This document shows positions 39,036-47,046 of a stretch of DNA of 64,000 bases, one piece after another. The first letter of the stretch is position 1, and every line of letters begins with the position of its first letter. A program made the position numbers and the translations under genes. The DNA comes from Lentisphaera marina (GTDB lineage: Bacteria; Verrucomicrobiota; Lentisphaeria; Lentisphaerales; Lentisphaeraceae): the NCBI RefSeq assembly GCF_028745505.1, contig NZ_JAQZZL010000001.1:992001-1056000 (forward strand), in the 5' to 3' direction. The notes under the pieces were generated by a model. That model was not told the origin of the DNA and did no database searches. It worked only from the letters and a program-made list of their open reading frames with translations.

Positions 39036-39634
39036 GAGAGTTCTGTACTTAAGCGGCGTACTTCTTCACTTAATTTGGTTTGCATGCGCTTTTGATAAAC
39101 GTAGACCGTATTGCGAGGTACATCCATTTCGCTGGAGATTTCCGTCGCACTCTTTCCCGACTCAAGAGCCAAGAAAACTTCCACCATTTTGTCTGATATT
39201 TTTGAACGCAAGTTTTCGAGAGCAAGATTGACAATATAATTCTTCCATTCTTTCTCAGCCATGGCCTCCATTTCATGTAAGCTATCTTCTTTGTAATAAA
39301 TCCAATGCTCACTTTCAAAGGCTTTTTCCAAGGATTTCTCACGCCTTTGATTTTTCCGGAAGTAATCCATCGCGGTATTTCGCGTGACACGACAGAGCCA
39401 AGAACGAAAGCGTTTATTTTTATCGTAGTTAAAATCGGGGAGCTTTTTCCAGAGTTTAAGCAAGACTAATTGAATAATTTCTTTACTATCGTGATGATTG
39501 AAATTACAGCCCAGACAAACCATGTAGAGGTATTTTTCATAATAAAAAACAAACTCTTCCCATGATTGTTCATCATGTTGATCACATATCCTTTGTAGTA
39601 GTGTAAATCGCGTATTTAAACTGTCTTTACTCAT
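39032..39634 (-). CDS. Sigma-70 family (ECF-type) sigma factor, module 1
   Basis: A 200-residue sigma factor with region 2 (SWEEFVFYYEKYLY through KRFRSWLCRVTRNTAMDYFRKNQRR) and region 4 with a C-terminal HTH (KSATEISSEMDVPRNTVYVYQKRM). It closely resembles the sigma factor at 48738, including the shared ending RRLSTELS / RRLDQELS. No anti-sigma factor is adjacent. The neighbour is a membrane kinase, as in the kinase-associated ECF groups described in Planctomycetes and Lentisphaerae. It converges on the kinase gene, so antisense overlap at the 3' ends is possible. Confidence 0.85.
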   Translation of the reverse strand: MSKDSLNTRFTLLQRICDQHDEQSWEEFVFYYEKYLYMVCLGCNFNHHDSKEIIQLVLLKLWKKLPDFNYDKNKRFRSWLCRVTRNTAMDYFRKNQRREKSLEKAFESEHWIYYKEDSLHEMEAMAEKEWKNYIVNLALENLRSKISDKMVEVFLALESGKSATEISSEMDVPRNTVYVYQKRMQTKLSEEVRRLSTELS

Positions 39635-39933
39635 CGTCGACCTAAGTTGTTTTATATAAACTACGTTCTTAAAACAGCTTTTTTTATCTTTTTATTACTT
39701 TTATCAGCTTTGAACAAGAAGTGCAAGCCACTAATACATTGGGACGTGGTGCGACCAAGGATATTAAATTGAGCTCTATTAGGAAGTGACTGAGGTCTGT
39801 TTGACTGAAGATCTTTCATGATGTTGACTCGAAAAACTAGATATAGTTTAGTAAAATCAAGTATTTCTTCTTGAGAGTAATCATAAAATATATTTTGCGG
39901 CGTTCATTGAGTATAGCTATTATGGAGGTGACG
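39635..39933. other. Intergenic region, promoters only
   Basis: About 300 bp between the sigma-factor start and the archaemetzincin start. No RNA gene or convincing ORF. GGAGGTG at 39924-39930 is a strong ribosome binding site for the ATG at 39934. Confidence 0.4.
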
Positions 39934-40089
39934 ATGAAAATACTGATTATCTTTTTTTTGATTATAAATATTTGTGCTCAAGAAGACAAAGTTCTTTCAA
40001 AAGGAAAGCAACTTAGATCTGAACAATTACTGTCTTATTATGAAGAGCTCAAACCTTTGCATCAAGAACTCTTAACTAGGGCTTACTGA
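39934..40089 (+). pseudogene. Archaemetzincin, 5' fragment before the IS insertion
   Basis: The ATG at 39934 follows a near-perfect GGAGGTG site. The first 16 residues are a signal peptide (MKILIIFFLIINICAQ), and the gene reads to Y-Y-E-E-L-K-P-L-H-Q-E-L-L-T before entering the IS at 40079 and stopping at 40087-40089. LKPLH-type wording just before a GDWLAQH segment is the normal N-terminal pattern of bacterial archaemetzincins. This is therefore the front end of the gene that continues at 41668. Confidence 0.8.
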
Positions 40090-41661
40090 ATTACTCGCCT
40101 TTTGAAATGCTCATTCTCGTTAATGAGACTTATAAAACAATAAACGTGCGCGAATAGCTGCTTATAATACTGGCCGAAAAGTGACAAAAAGGCTAAAGCC
40201 TTATCCAAGTTCATCACCATGAATACTAAAGCAATAAGTGTTTCGGATGAAGTCCTGGTTTTCGTAAAGATTCGATCGAGTTTATAGCGTCTTTTGGCTA
40301 CACCAAAACAGCCCTCTACTTCATTTCTTATAGCTTCATCCTGGCGTTGTATTTCCTTTTGTTCTTCACGTAAAATCGCATCTTTGGGAGGTCTTCCAAG
40401 ACTGGGTCCACTTATCCTTATTCCGTGTTTTTTACAATACGCTCGATTTTCTTTAGTTCGGTAGATTTTATCAGCATGTGCTGATTCGGGATAATAACCG
40501 AAACGCTCTTTATATTTTTCAACTTGTGAAATTAGTTCGGTTCCTTCATTATAAGAATCAAAACTAATCGTATCGACAAAGGTCCAGCCATCGACGACAC
40601 TGATAGATATTTTAGCTCCGAACTCTGTATGAGCTCCAGCTTTCCCGCGAACAATGGGACGAATATGTGGTTGGTGAATACTTACAATGCGATCATCAAC
40701 ACTTGTTACTTTATTATCATACATGTATTGCTGTTGTTGATAAAGTGTCCCGATCACCAGTAGTTCGCGGTATAAACTAGGTTTCAATAGCCCCAGATCG
40801 GCATGCTTTTTGAGTTCATTTATACTAGCGAGGTTCCTCCTTACACAATGAAGTTGTCTATTAATCACTTCACGCCTTTTCTTTTTCGATACACGTTTTT
40901 TTAGGACAACACTTAAAAAGATTTTTCTGCCGTCTTCACGATAAGTCCGAGGCTTGACCTTATCTTCGGTATTAAAGCGATGACGCCAAAGAATATCGAT
41001 GATTTCTTCAGTTTTTTCGCGGGCTTTGTTTAGTAAACCAAGATCTGTTGGATAGTGAATATCAGCAGGGACACAACTAGCGTCAACAATTAAAGCACCC
41101 TTATTTGACGGAGGATCATTGTCTGAATCCTTATCGGAGTCTTCTTCTTTTGGACGTGTAGTTTTATGTAATAAATCATCAATATCTTTAATATCCTGAG
41201 CTCCAAAACGCTTTCGAAAATGAGTCATCATACTCGGATCAAAAGGTGATTCCTGCTTATATCTTTCAAACCCCAAGAAATATTGAAGGTAGGGGTTTTC
41301 AGAAATCATTTCTACAGTTTCTTCATCAGTTAAACTCAGCTTTACTTGAATGATCAGGGAACCAAATGCAGTTCTTGCAGGTAGAGCTTTGGGCCCAGTA
41401 TGGCTGGTGAAATTTAGTGCATAAATTTCTTCTACATCTTTCCATGGTATTGTTGCCGCTAGCTTGACCCAGCGATTATTGATATTGAGTGTTCCGTCTA
41501 GAAAATAAGGTAGATTGGCCATTTTGGGCTCTGTGCCCGTATTTTTATACATCTTATGCAAACCTAATGATTGTTTTGAGGGGTTTTGTTTGCATGTAAT
41601 ATAGCATAATTACCACTTATCTCATTGACTATAAGTAATATATGACTTAATAAGTGAGCCC
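40079..41661. mobile_element. IS5-type insertion sequence, 1583 bp
   Basis: Imperfect terminal inverted repeats start GGGCTTACT (left) and GGGCTCACT (right, read inward), matching at 13 of the first 18 positions. The flanks carry a 6-bp direct repeat TAACTA (40073-40078 and 41662-41667), consistent with target duplication; the exact ends could shift by one or two bases. One transposase gene fills the element on the minus strand, with its stop codon inside the left repeat. The element splits an archaemetzincin gene in frame. Confidence 0.9.
40083..41552 (-). CDS. IS5-family DDE transposase
   Basis: About 489 residues from ATG 41552; an in-frame TTG at 41561 is an alternative. The N-terminal DUF772-type domain has PARTAFGSLIIQVKL. 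The catalytic triad is suggested by Asp in LIVDASCVPADIHYPTD, Asp in AHADKIYRTKENR and Glu in RNEVEGCFGVAKRRY. An acidic low-complexity insert (EEDSDKDSDNDPP) sits before the first Asp. The frame appears intact, so the element may still be mobile. Confidence 0.9.
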   Translation of the reverse strand: MYKNTGTEPKMANLPYFLDGTLNINNRWVKLAATIPWKDVEEIYALNFTSHTGPKALPARTAFGSLIIQVKLSLTDEETVEMISENPYLQYFLGFERYKQESPFDPSMMTHFRKRFGAQDIKDIDDLLHKTTRPKEEDSDKDSDNDPPSNKGALIVDASCVPADIHYPTDLGLLNKAREKTEEIIDILWRHRFNTEDKVKPRTYREDGRKIFLSVVLKKRVSKKKRREVINRQLHCVRRNLASINELKKHADLGLLKPSLYRELLVIGTLYQQQQYMYDNKVTSVDDRIVSIHQPHIRPIVRGKAGAHTEFGAKISISVVDGWTFVDTISFDSYNEGTELISQVEKYKERFGYYPESAHADKIYRTKENRAYCKKHGIRISGPSLGRPPKDAILREEQKEIQRQDEAIRNEVEGCFGVAKRRYKLDRIFTKTRTSSETLIALVFMVMNLDKALAFLSLFGQYYKQLFAHVYCFISLINENEHFKRRVIQ

Positions 41662-41667
41662 TAACTA

Positions 41668-42428
41668 TACGTGCAGGGGATTGGTTGGCTCAGCACGAGG
41701 AGTCGGGTCAAAGTGTAAAAGAGTACATACGGACGCGTCGAGTACGACCCAATGAGCTGAAGAAATATATTTATATTCAAAGAATTGGCAGCTTTAGTGA
41801 TAAGCAAAGTGAAATTCTTGATAAGACCAAAAAGTACATGAGCCTATGTTTTGGCGTCGAGCTTAAAGAACTGAAAAAAGTTGAAGAGAAATCTATTCCT
41901 CAATCTGGGCAACGCATCCACCCGAGCTGGGGTGTAAAGCAGCTCTATACGAAATATTTATTGGCAAATGTACTCAAAAAACCCAAAGATGCCCTGTGCT
42001 TAATTGGATTTACGGCAAGGGATTTATACCCTGATCCCGATTGGAATTTTGTTTTTGGAATTGCTCGACCACGAGATAGTCTGGGCTTGTGGTCAATTTA
42101 TCGCAATGGAGATCCTGCAGAAAGTGAAGCAGCATATCAAACATGCTTAAAAAGAACAATTCGGGTGGCCATCCACGAGGCAGGACACCTATTTAGCATT
42201 AAGCATTGTCTCGCGTATACTTGTGTGATGAATGGCAGTAATTCACTGGAGGAATCCGATCGTAAACCACTTCACTTTTGTCCTTCATGTCTTTATAAAC
42301 TCTGTGGCAATTTAAAGATCAATCCACAAACGCGTTATGCGAAGCTCGCAAAATTTTGTGAAGAAAATAGTTTTAATATCGAGGCAGAATTTTTCAGGAA
42401 ATTACACGAAGTAAAGAGCAAGAAATGA
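41668..42428 (+). pseudogene. Archaemetzincin, 3' fragment with the catalytic domain
   Basis: Contains the whole metalloprotease core of the archaemetzincin (AMZ, M54) family. It has HEAGHLFSIKHC with zinc ligands, then C-V-M-N-G-S-N-S with the Met-turn, and CPSCLYKL, the second structural zinc site. Joined to the 5' fragment across one TAACTA copy it gives ELLTIRAGDWLAQHEESG in frame and a 301-residue secreted protein. Alone it has only a TTG at 41685 with a weak ribosome binding site and no signal peptide, so any product would be cytoplasmic. It is convergent with the SGNH gene, with a 6-bp gap. Confidence 0.85.
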
Positions 42429-42434
42429 GCAAGA

Positions 42435-43034
42435 TTAAAGACCTTTCTTGTAGACATTCCATACAAGTTCGCAAATGATTTTGTGTCCTGCTTGATTGGG
42501 GTGAATCCCGTCGGGGAGATTCATTTTTGCGTGACCCGCAACGCCTTCCAACAAGAAAGGAATGAGTTCAAGTTTATTTTTACTAGCGAGTGATGTATAG
42601 ACCTTTTCAAAACTATCGGAATATTCTTGGCCCATATTAGGAGGAGTCTTCATCCCGGCAATAATAATGCGGATTTTGGGCTTGTGTTTTTTACAGTAAT
42701 CAATTATTGCTTGCAGATTTTGTTCTAAGACCGTCGTGCTCAGGCCACGCAGACCATCATTGGCACCAAGTGCCAAGATTAAAACATCAACATCTTTTTT
42801 GAAGATCCATGGAAGCTTGCGAAGACCTCCCGCAGAGGTGCCTCCACTCGAGCCCGAGTTGACAATGATTCCAGGCTGATTTTCTTGTTTTAATTTTTCT
42901 TGAAAGAGTTTTGGCCAAGCCTCATCTTCTTGCACGCCATAACCTGCAGTTAAGCTATCGCCAAGGCAAATAATACGTGGTTCATCCCCAATCGCGGAAA
43001 GCGCAAAAAGAAAAAATATTCCGATATACTTCAT
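42435..43034 (-). CDS. Secreted SGNH-hydrolase, TesA-like arylesterase/lysophospholipase
   Basis: A 199-residue protein with a signal peptide. GDSL-family blocks are visible: block I CLGDSLTAGYG with the nucleophile Ser27, block II Gly region NSGSSGGTS, block III GANDGLRG and block V DGIHPNQAGH with Asp and His. It hydrolyses ester bonds of lipids or acylated glycans in the periplasm. Its place next to two sulfatases makes a deacetylase role on sulfated polysaccharides possible but unproven. One exact palindrome copy is at 42527. Confidence 0.85.
   Translation of the reverse strand: MKYIGIFFLFALSAIGDEPRIICLGDSLTAGYGVQEDEAWPKLFQEKLKQENQPGIIVNSGSSGGTSAGGLRKLPWIFKKDVDVLILALGANDGLRGLSTTVLEQNLQAIIDYCKKHKPKIRIIIAGMKTPPNMGQEYSDSFEKVYTSLASKNKLELIPFLLEGVAGHAKMNLPDGIHPNQAGHKIICELVWNVYKKGL
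42527..42541. repeat. TTGCG-N5-CGCAA palindrome, exact, spacer TGACC
   Basis: Inside the SGNH gene, over codons for V-A-G-H-A-K. Confidence 0.8.
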
Positions 43035-43124
43035 TTGATTCCAATATTAGTTTTTTGGAATATAAGCCAAAGCTTTGGGATGACAACTAAATCATAAATC
43101 GAATAAGAAATCATTCAATGTGGT

Positions 43125-43778
43125 TTATTTAATTTCCCAAACTGAGATATGATCGAGTTGATAACCTGCACCAGAGATATCGATGTTGAAAGTATTGGCG
43201 CGTTCGTTCTTGAGTAGTGAATCGGTCACTTTGAGCTTATGACCGTTGATGGTGTACTCTGCGCTGTCGCCTTTGATCCAAGCTTTAACACTGTACCACT
43301 TGTCGAATTTGAGTTTGAAATCTGTAGTTTCAGAAATGACTTTTATTTTGGATTTATCACCCGTGAGGTGATTTTCTAGAACGAGAATTGATTTATCAGC
43401 AAGCATTGTGACGCGAATGCAGCGGTGTCCCATATCGAAATAGGCTCGTGCTTTACTTGCGGACTTCGCATCGGCAGGTTTATTGATGAGTACTTTAAAT
43501 TCGCAGATGTAGTCTTTCGGTAAGTCTGGAAAATTGACTCGAGAAAAGTTACTCTTGGCCCATTTGCTTTGCTTGCCAGTTCCTTTGTAGGCAATCACAG
43601 GAGGAATGGCATGGAGTTTGCCACCTTCGACTTTGTACTGGGTTTCTTTGTTGAATTTGACGGACTGCTTTGTGACATCACTTGCTTTATCAAATTCTTT
43701 TGCGAAAAGGAGTTTTCCTTTTGCGGGCTCAGCAAGGAGTCCGCAAAGGAAGAAAAAATTTAATAAGGTATATTTCAT
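43125..43778 (-). CDS. Secreted LamG-like protein, partner of a sulfatase
   Basis: A 217-residue protein with a signal peptide and a beta-rich single domain. The pattern includes YICEFKVLINKP, FDKWYSVKAWIKG and YTINGHKLKV, similar to jelly-roll (LamG/DUF1080-like) carbohydrate-binding domains. The ATG overlaps the sulfatase stop by 4 bp, so the two are translationally coupled. It probably helps hold or present the sulfated substrate. Confidence 0.7.
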   Translation of the reverse strand: MKYTLLNFFFLCGLLAEPAKGKLLFAKEFDKASDVTKQSVKFNKETQYKVEGGKLHAIPPVIAYKGTGKQSKWAKSNFSRVNFPDLPKDYICEFKVLINKPADAKSASKARAYFDMGHRCIRVTMLADKSILVLENHLTGDKSKIKVISETTDFKLKFDKWYSVKAWIKGDSAEYTINGHKLKVTDSLLKNERANTFNIDISGAGYQLDHISVWEIK

Positions 43779-45151
43779 TTTAGTGAAAAGCCTTTATTTG
43801 GAATGAGTTTAGGTGCATCAGTTTCTTCCACCCAATTATCGAGGACTTTTTTCAGTACTTGGGCTTTTTCAGGATTGGTAGAGCTGGTATCCTGGGTTTC
43901 TTTTTCGTCATTCTTAAGGTCGTACATCTCTACTTTGTCATATTCAGGGAAGTCAATTAGTTTGTGATCGCCTGAGTAGATCACGTGGCGCCAAGAATCA
44001 CCCCAGATTTTACTACGCTTGTTGAAACGTGCGTACTTTGGGTAATAACAAAAGATATCGCGATCATCAAGCTTGTCGGTTTTTCCAGTTAAGAGAGGGA
44101 GTAGAGATACGCCATCGAGTTGCGGGGTTTCGCTTTTGCTAATGTCGCAAAGAGTGGGAAGGATATCTAATCCGCAGATGCGTTGATCTGAAACTGATCC
44201 GGCTTTGATTTTTGCGGGCCATTTGAAGATGTAGGGAACGCGCATGCCACCCTCGTAGACTTGGCCTTTTTTTTCGCGGAGGCCGGCATTGAGGTTGCCG
44301 TGATAGGAGCCGTTGTCGGAAGTGAGGATTACGAGCGTATTTTCTTCGATGCCGAGTTCTTTAACTTTATCATTAATTTTGCCCACACAATCATCAAGAA
44401 GTTTACTCATAGCTGCGATAACGTGAAGTTCCTTGCCGGCTTTTTTGTCTTTGGGAATATCTTTAAGTTTTTCTTTGAAATGAGCGATATAATCAGCACG
44501 ACAGTCCATGGGGCCGTGCACGAGAAAGAAAGGGAGGAAGAGAAAGAAAGGCTGATCTTCTTTAACTGATTTATCCATGAATTCGATAGCTTTATCAGTG
44601 AAATACTCTGTAGAACTGACATCGTCAGGACATTCTACTGGAGGAATAGCCGTAAATTTATAGTGTGCACCAGAACTGACAATGGCATCATCAAAGCCAA
44701 AAGCTTTAGGGTGAGATTCGGGCTTGTTTGAGTTGGAAACATGCCATTTGCCGTAGGAAGCCGTTGCGTAGCCCGCATTTTTCATGGCGCGACCAATATT
44801 GAATTCCTCAGCTTTGAGTTCTTTGCATTCTGGAACTTGCCAACGGATGAGCTCTTCGCTACCTTTGTGCTGATTGGAAACACGAAAAACCTGGGTACGA
44901 GAACCATAGAGTCCACTAATGATGGCACCGCGACTAGGCTTACAGGTGGGGTAATTAGAGATGCCCTTGGTGAAATTCATGCCTTCGGCAATGAGCTGAT
45001 CCATGTGAGGAGTTTCTAGGTAATCAGTTCCATTGGCTCGTATGCCACCGAAGCCCATATCATCCACAAGAATAAAAATGACATTTGGTTTTGCGCTCGA
45101 CCCAAAAGAGATAATAGAAAGAGTGAGTAAAGTAAATAAAAATTTAATCAT
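43775..45151 (-). CDS. Formylglycine-type sulfatase
   Basis: A 458-residue secreted sulfatase of the arylsulfatase/alkaline-phosphatase superfamily. After the signal peptide come the metal-binding VDDMGFGG near residues 29-36 and the sulfatase signature CKPSRG with Cys70, to be converted to formylglycine. KWHVS and a SDNG-type motif (LTSDNGSYHG) follow. Substrate is likely a sulfated marine polysaccharide. First gene of a two-gene unit with the LamG-like protein. Confidence 0.9.
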   Translation of the reverse strand: MIKFLFTLLTLSIISFGSSAKPNVIFILVDDMGFGGIRANGTDYLETPHMDQLIAEGMNFTKGISNYPTCKPSRGAIISGLYGSRTQVFRVSNQHKGSEELIRWQVPECKELKAEEFNIGRAMKNAGYATASYGKWHVSNSNKPESHPKAFGFDDAIVSSGAHYKFTAIPPVECPDDVSSTEYFTDKAIEFMDKSVKEDQPFFLFLPFFLVHGPMDCRADYIAHFKEKLKDIPKDKKAGKELHVIAAMSKLLDDCVGKINDKVKELGIEENTLVILTSDNGSYHGNLNAGLREKKGQVYEGGMRVPYIFKWPAKIKAGSVSDQRICGLDILPTLCDISKSETPQLDGVSLLPLLTGKTDKLDDRDIFCYYPKYARFNKRSKIWGDSWRHVIYSGDHKLIDFPEYDKVEMYDLKNDEKETQDTSSTNPEKAQVLKKVLDNWVEETDAPKLIPNKGFSLK

Positions 45152-45443
45152 ATGTAGTCCTTATAGTTTTGCTTAGACTAACTGCTACAGATATTAGTTA
45201 ATTGACAGTGTTAAGTAAAAAAGTTTTAATTTGTGCTGTTAACCTTAACTATAGAATGTGTGTTTTATGTTCTAATATCTGTCTTTAAAATGATTTCTTG
45301 TAACAAACAATGCTTTTTGCCGTCTATTAATTGTGACAGAAGGCATTTTTTTTATGAAAAATGATTTTCTGTAACAAAAATTACTTATAGGCGTTAATTA
45401 ATTCATACAGCAGGTGTTCTATAGTTAAGAACTTAAAATTTTT
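45152..45443. other. Intergenic region with a T-run hairpin and an imperfect repeat
   Basis: No ORF. AAAATGATTTCTTGTAACAA (45287-45306) recurs imperfectly at 45357-45377, about 70 bp later. Between them an imperfect hairpin with outer arms AATGC and GCATT is followed by eight T on the plus strand (ending near 45353), which could be the end of a small plus-strand RNA. No promoter can be pinned down. Confidence 0.3.
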
Positions 45444-45559
45444 CATAAATATCAGATCTCTGTAGCTGAGACAATTCTTTGATGTCTACTGTGGTAGATG
45501 TCGCAACCACACAAAGTATTGAATCAAGATAAAACCCCAGCGGAGGTCTGATATTTATG
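45444..45559 (-). ncRNA. Long imperfect hairpin after the prepilin-like gene
   Basis: Arms 45444-45459 and 45544-45559 pair at 16 positions (15 Watson-Crick and one G-U). The stem extends inward by CTC...GCTG with CAGC.GAG. A second stem pairs CAATTCTTTG with CAAAGTATTG (9 of 10), and a perfect apical hairpin TCTAC-TGTG-GTAGA sits at the tip. It starts 9 bases after the stop of the gene at 45569, so it would be its 3' untranslated structure. No T-run follows. Orientation is inferred from that neighbour; a DNA-level palindromic element is the alternative. Confidence 0.55.
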
Positions 45560-45568
45560 GGGAACTTT

Positions 45569-46321
45569 TTATGGAGTATAAGTTGGGATACCACCATTGC
45601 TATTGCCCAAGTTATTTGCAGGAAGAGACATAAGCCCTATCATATATTGATTATAGAAAGCGCCTTCAGGAATCCATTTAATTGATTCAACGTGACCATC
45701 CATAAAGGCATAATTTGAGGCCGTTCTACCATGTTTGAATTTGGTGCCATCGCCAGAAGTTTGAGTAATGTAACGATTGTCAAAATCAGGTCGAAAGATA
45801 TTCCTACCTCTGTTGGCATTGCCATCCCAGTGGTAGATATCACTTAAAAGAATTTCTTGAGAGGGATTGTCAACTATAGTAGCTTTGTAGCCAAGCCAGG
45901 ATTTATCTGGACCACCACCAGAAATACCATAATCAATACTGTACTGATTTTTATCATCAGTAGTATTTTCTTCTAAAGTGGAGGGGCATCCCCACCATAC
46001 TTCCGCACCGCCTCGTTCCCAGAATTTAGACCATTGATCTTCATCTATACCGATCTTGCCCCCAAGATAGGTGTCTACACCAATGTTCCAATCAGTATTG
46101 TTGAATCTTCCAGAATCGATGAAAGTATGGGCAATGTAACCCTTGTAATCGTCGCGAAACATGGCCATCGCGGTATTAACTTGACGAATGCCATTCATGC
46201 AGCTCGCTTGCTTAGCAGTTTCACGAGCTGACTTCAAAGCAGGAAGTAAGAGCGAGGCGAGAATACCAATGATGGCAACCACCACGAGTAATTCTATGAG
46301 GGTGAATTTAGCTTTCTTCAT
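45569..46321 (-). CDS. Prepilin-type protein with H-X9-DG-like C-terminus
   Basis: A 250-residue type II secretion/pseudopilin-like protein. The N-terminal class III signal [25 protein letters not shown] has the methylation/cleavage site before FTLIE. The globular part has one early Cys and ends with a [21 protein letters not shown] motif typical of the large DUF1559/H-X9-DG families of Planctomycetes and Lentisphaerae. Its function there is unknown; surface display of binding proteins is suspected. It lies downstream of the second sulfatase unit on the same strand. Confidence 0.8.
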   Translation of the reverse strand: MKKAKFTLIELLVVVAIIGILASLLLPALKSARETAKQASCMNGIRQVNTAMAMFRDDYKGYIAHTFIDSGRFNNTDWNIGVDTYLGGKIGIDEDQWSKFWERGGAEVWWGCPSTLEENTTDDKNQYSIDYGISGGGPDKSWLGYKATIVDNPSQEILLSDIYHWDGNANRGRNIFRPDFDNRYITQTSGDGTKFKHGRTASNYAFMDGHVESIKWIPEGAFYNQYMIGLMSLPANNLGNSNGGIPTYTP

Positions 46322-46384
46322 GTTAATTTCCTAATTTCATTTACTCGTGTAACTGCCGTGGAATCAAGGATTTGACAGAGAAAA

Positions 46385-46969
46385 TTATATTTCTTTGTCT
46401 TTTTTGGATTTCTTTTTCGTGGTTGGTGCGGCTTTGTCACTTTTTGTGAGTGAGAGATTTTTGATTTTAAAATCGCCAGTGAATCCACCAAGGAAAAAGC
46501 GCAAAGAGCGTTGACGGTCGACTGAGCGTTTTCTTTCTTCAACAGTAAAGATAAAGCTTTGAGTTTCGAAATCAGCAGGGAATTCCGCAATGACTTCTTT
46601 GAGGCCGAGGTTCTCATTCTTCTGTTTTTCAGAACTCTTTTTCTTCTTGCTTTTGTTCTCATCACCATAGGCGCCGTAGCATAGAGTGATGGCACCCTCA
46701 CCTGTGGCACTCAGATCAAATTTGAATTCATATGTTTGTCCAACTTGAAGGTCAACGGGGGTGAGTAAAGAAAGGTATTGACTTGAGGAAGAAAAATTCG
46801 GAGCAATATGAAAAACGCCTTTTTTGTAGGACTCCACGACTTTTTTATATTCGGCCCGTTTGCTGACTTTCCAGTTGTCTTTTGGCTTTTTAAATTCGGG
46901 ATCTTTAAGGAGGTTGTCGGCAAAAGATACAGAGCTTAAGAGAAGAAGTAAAGATAATAAATATTTCAT
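46385..46969 (-). CDS. Secreted carbohydrate-binding-like protein, partner of the second sulfatase
   Basis: A 194-residue protein with a signal peptide. It has a single beta-rich domain starting NLLKDPEFKKPKDNWKV, as in CBM4/9-like galactose-binding folds, with a GQTYEFKFDLSATGEG strand pair and a Lys-rich tail (TTKKKSKKDKEI). A Lys/Ser stretch sits in the middle (NKSKKKKSSEKQK). It follows the sulfatase gene by 77 bp, repeating the sulfatase + small binding protein arrangement of 45151-43125. Confidence 0.65.
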   Translation of the reverse strand: MKYLLSLLLLLSSVSFADNLLKDPEFKKPKDNWKVSKRAEYKKVVESYKKGVFHIAPNFSSSSQYLSLLTPVDLQVGQTYEFKFDLSATGEGAITLCYGAYGDENKSKKKKSSEKQKNENLGLKEVIAEFPADFETQSFIFTVEERKRSVDRQRSLRFFLGGFTGDFKIKNLSLTKSDKAAPTTKKKSKKDKEI

Positions 46970-47046
46970 GGTTTTTCCTTAGTTTATAGGTTCATAGAGT
47001 TTGAGTTATTGAAGCGTTATTATTGAAAGTGTAAGTAAGAATTAAG

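Noticed and set aside
41685..42428. Archaemetzincin as an independent gene starting at TTG 41685
   Set aside because: The start lies mid-motif (GDWLAQH) and the true N-terminus with signal peptide lies on the other side of the IS.
45444..45559. Integron attC site
   Set aside because: Length and hairpin shape fit loosely, but the required outer RYYYAAC/GTTRRRY boxes are not present.
46318..46710. 130-codon frame overlapping the secreted binding-protein gene
   Set aside because: Strongly biased composition (Lys/Arg/Ser) and no signal; the frame at 46385-46969 has a signal peptide and a sensible fold, so this is a shadow.
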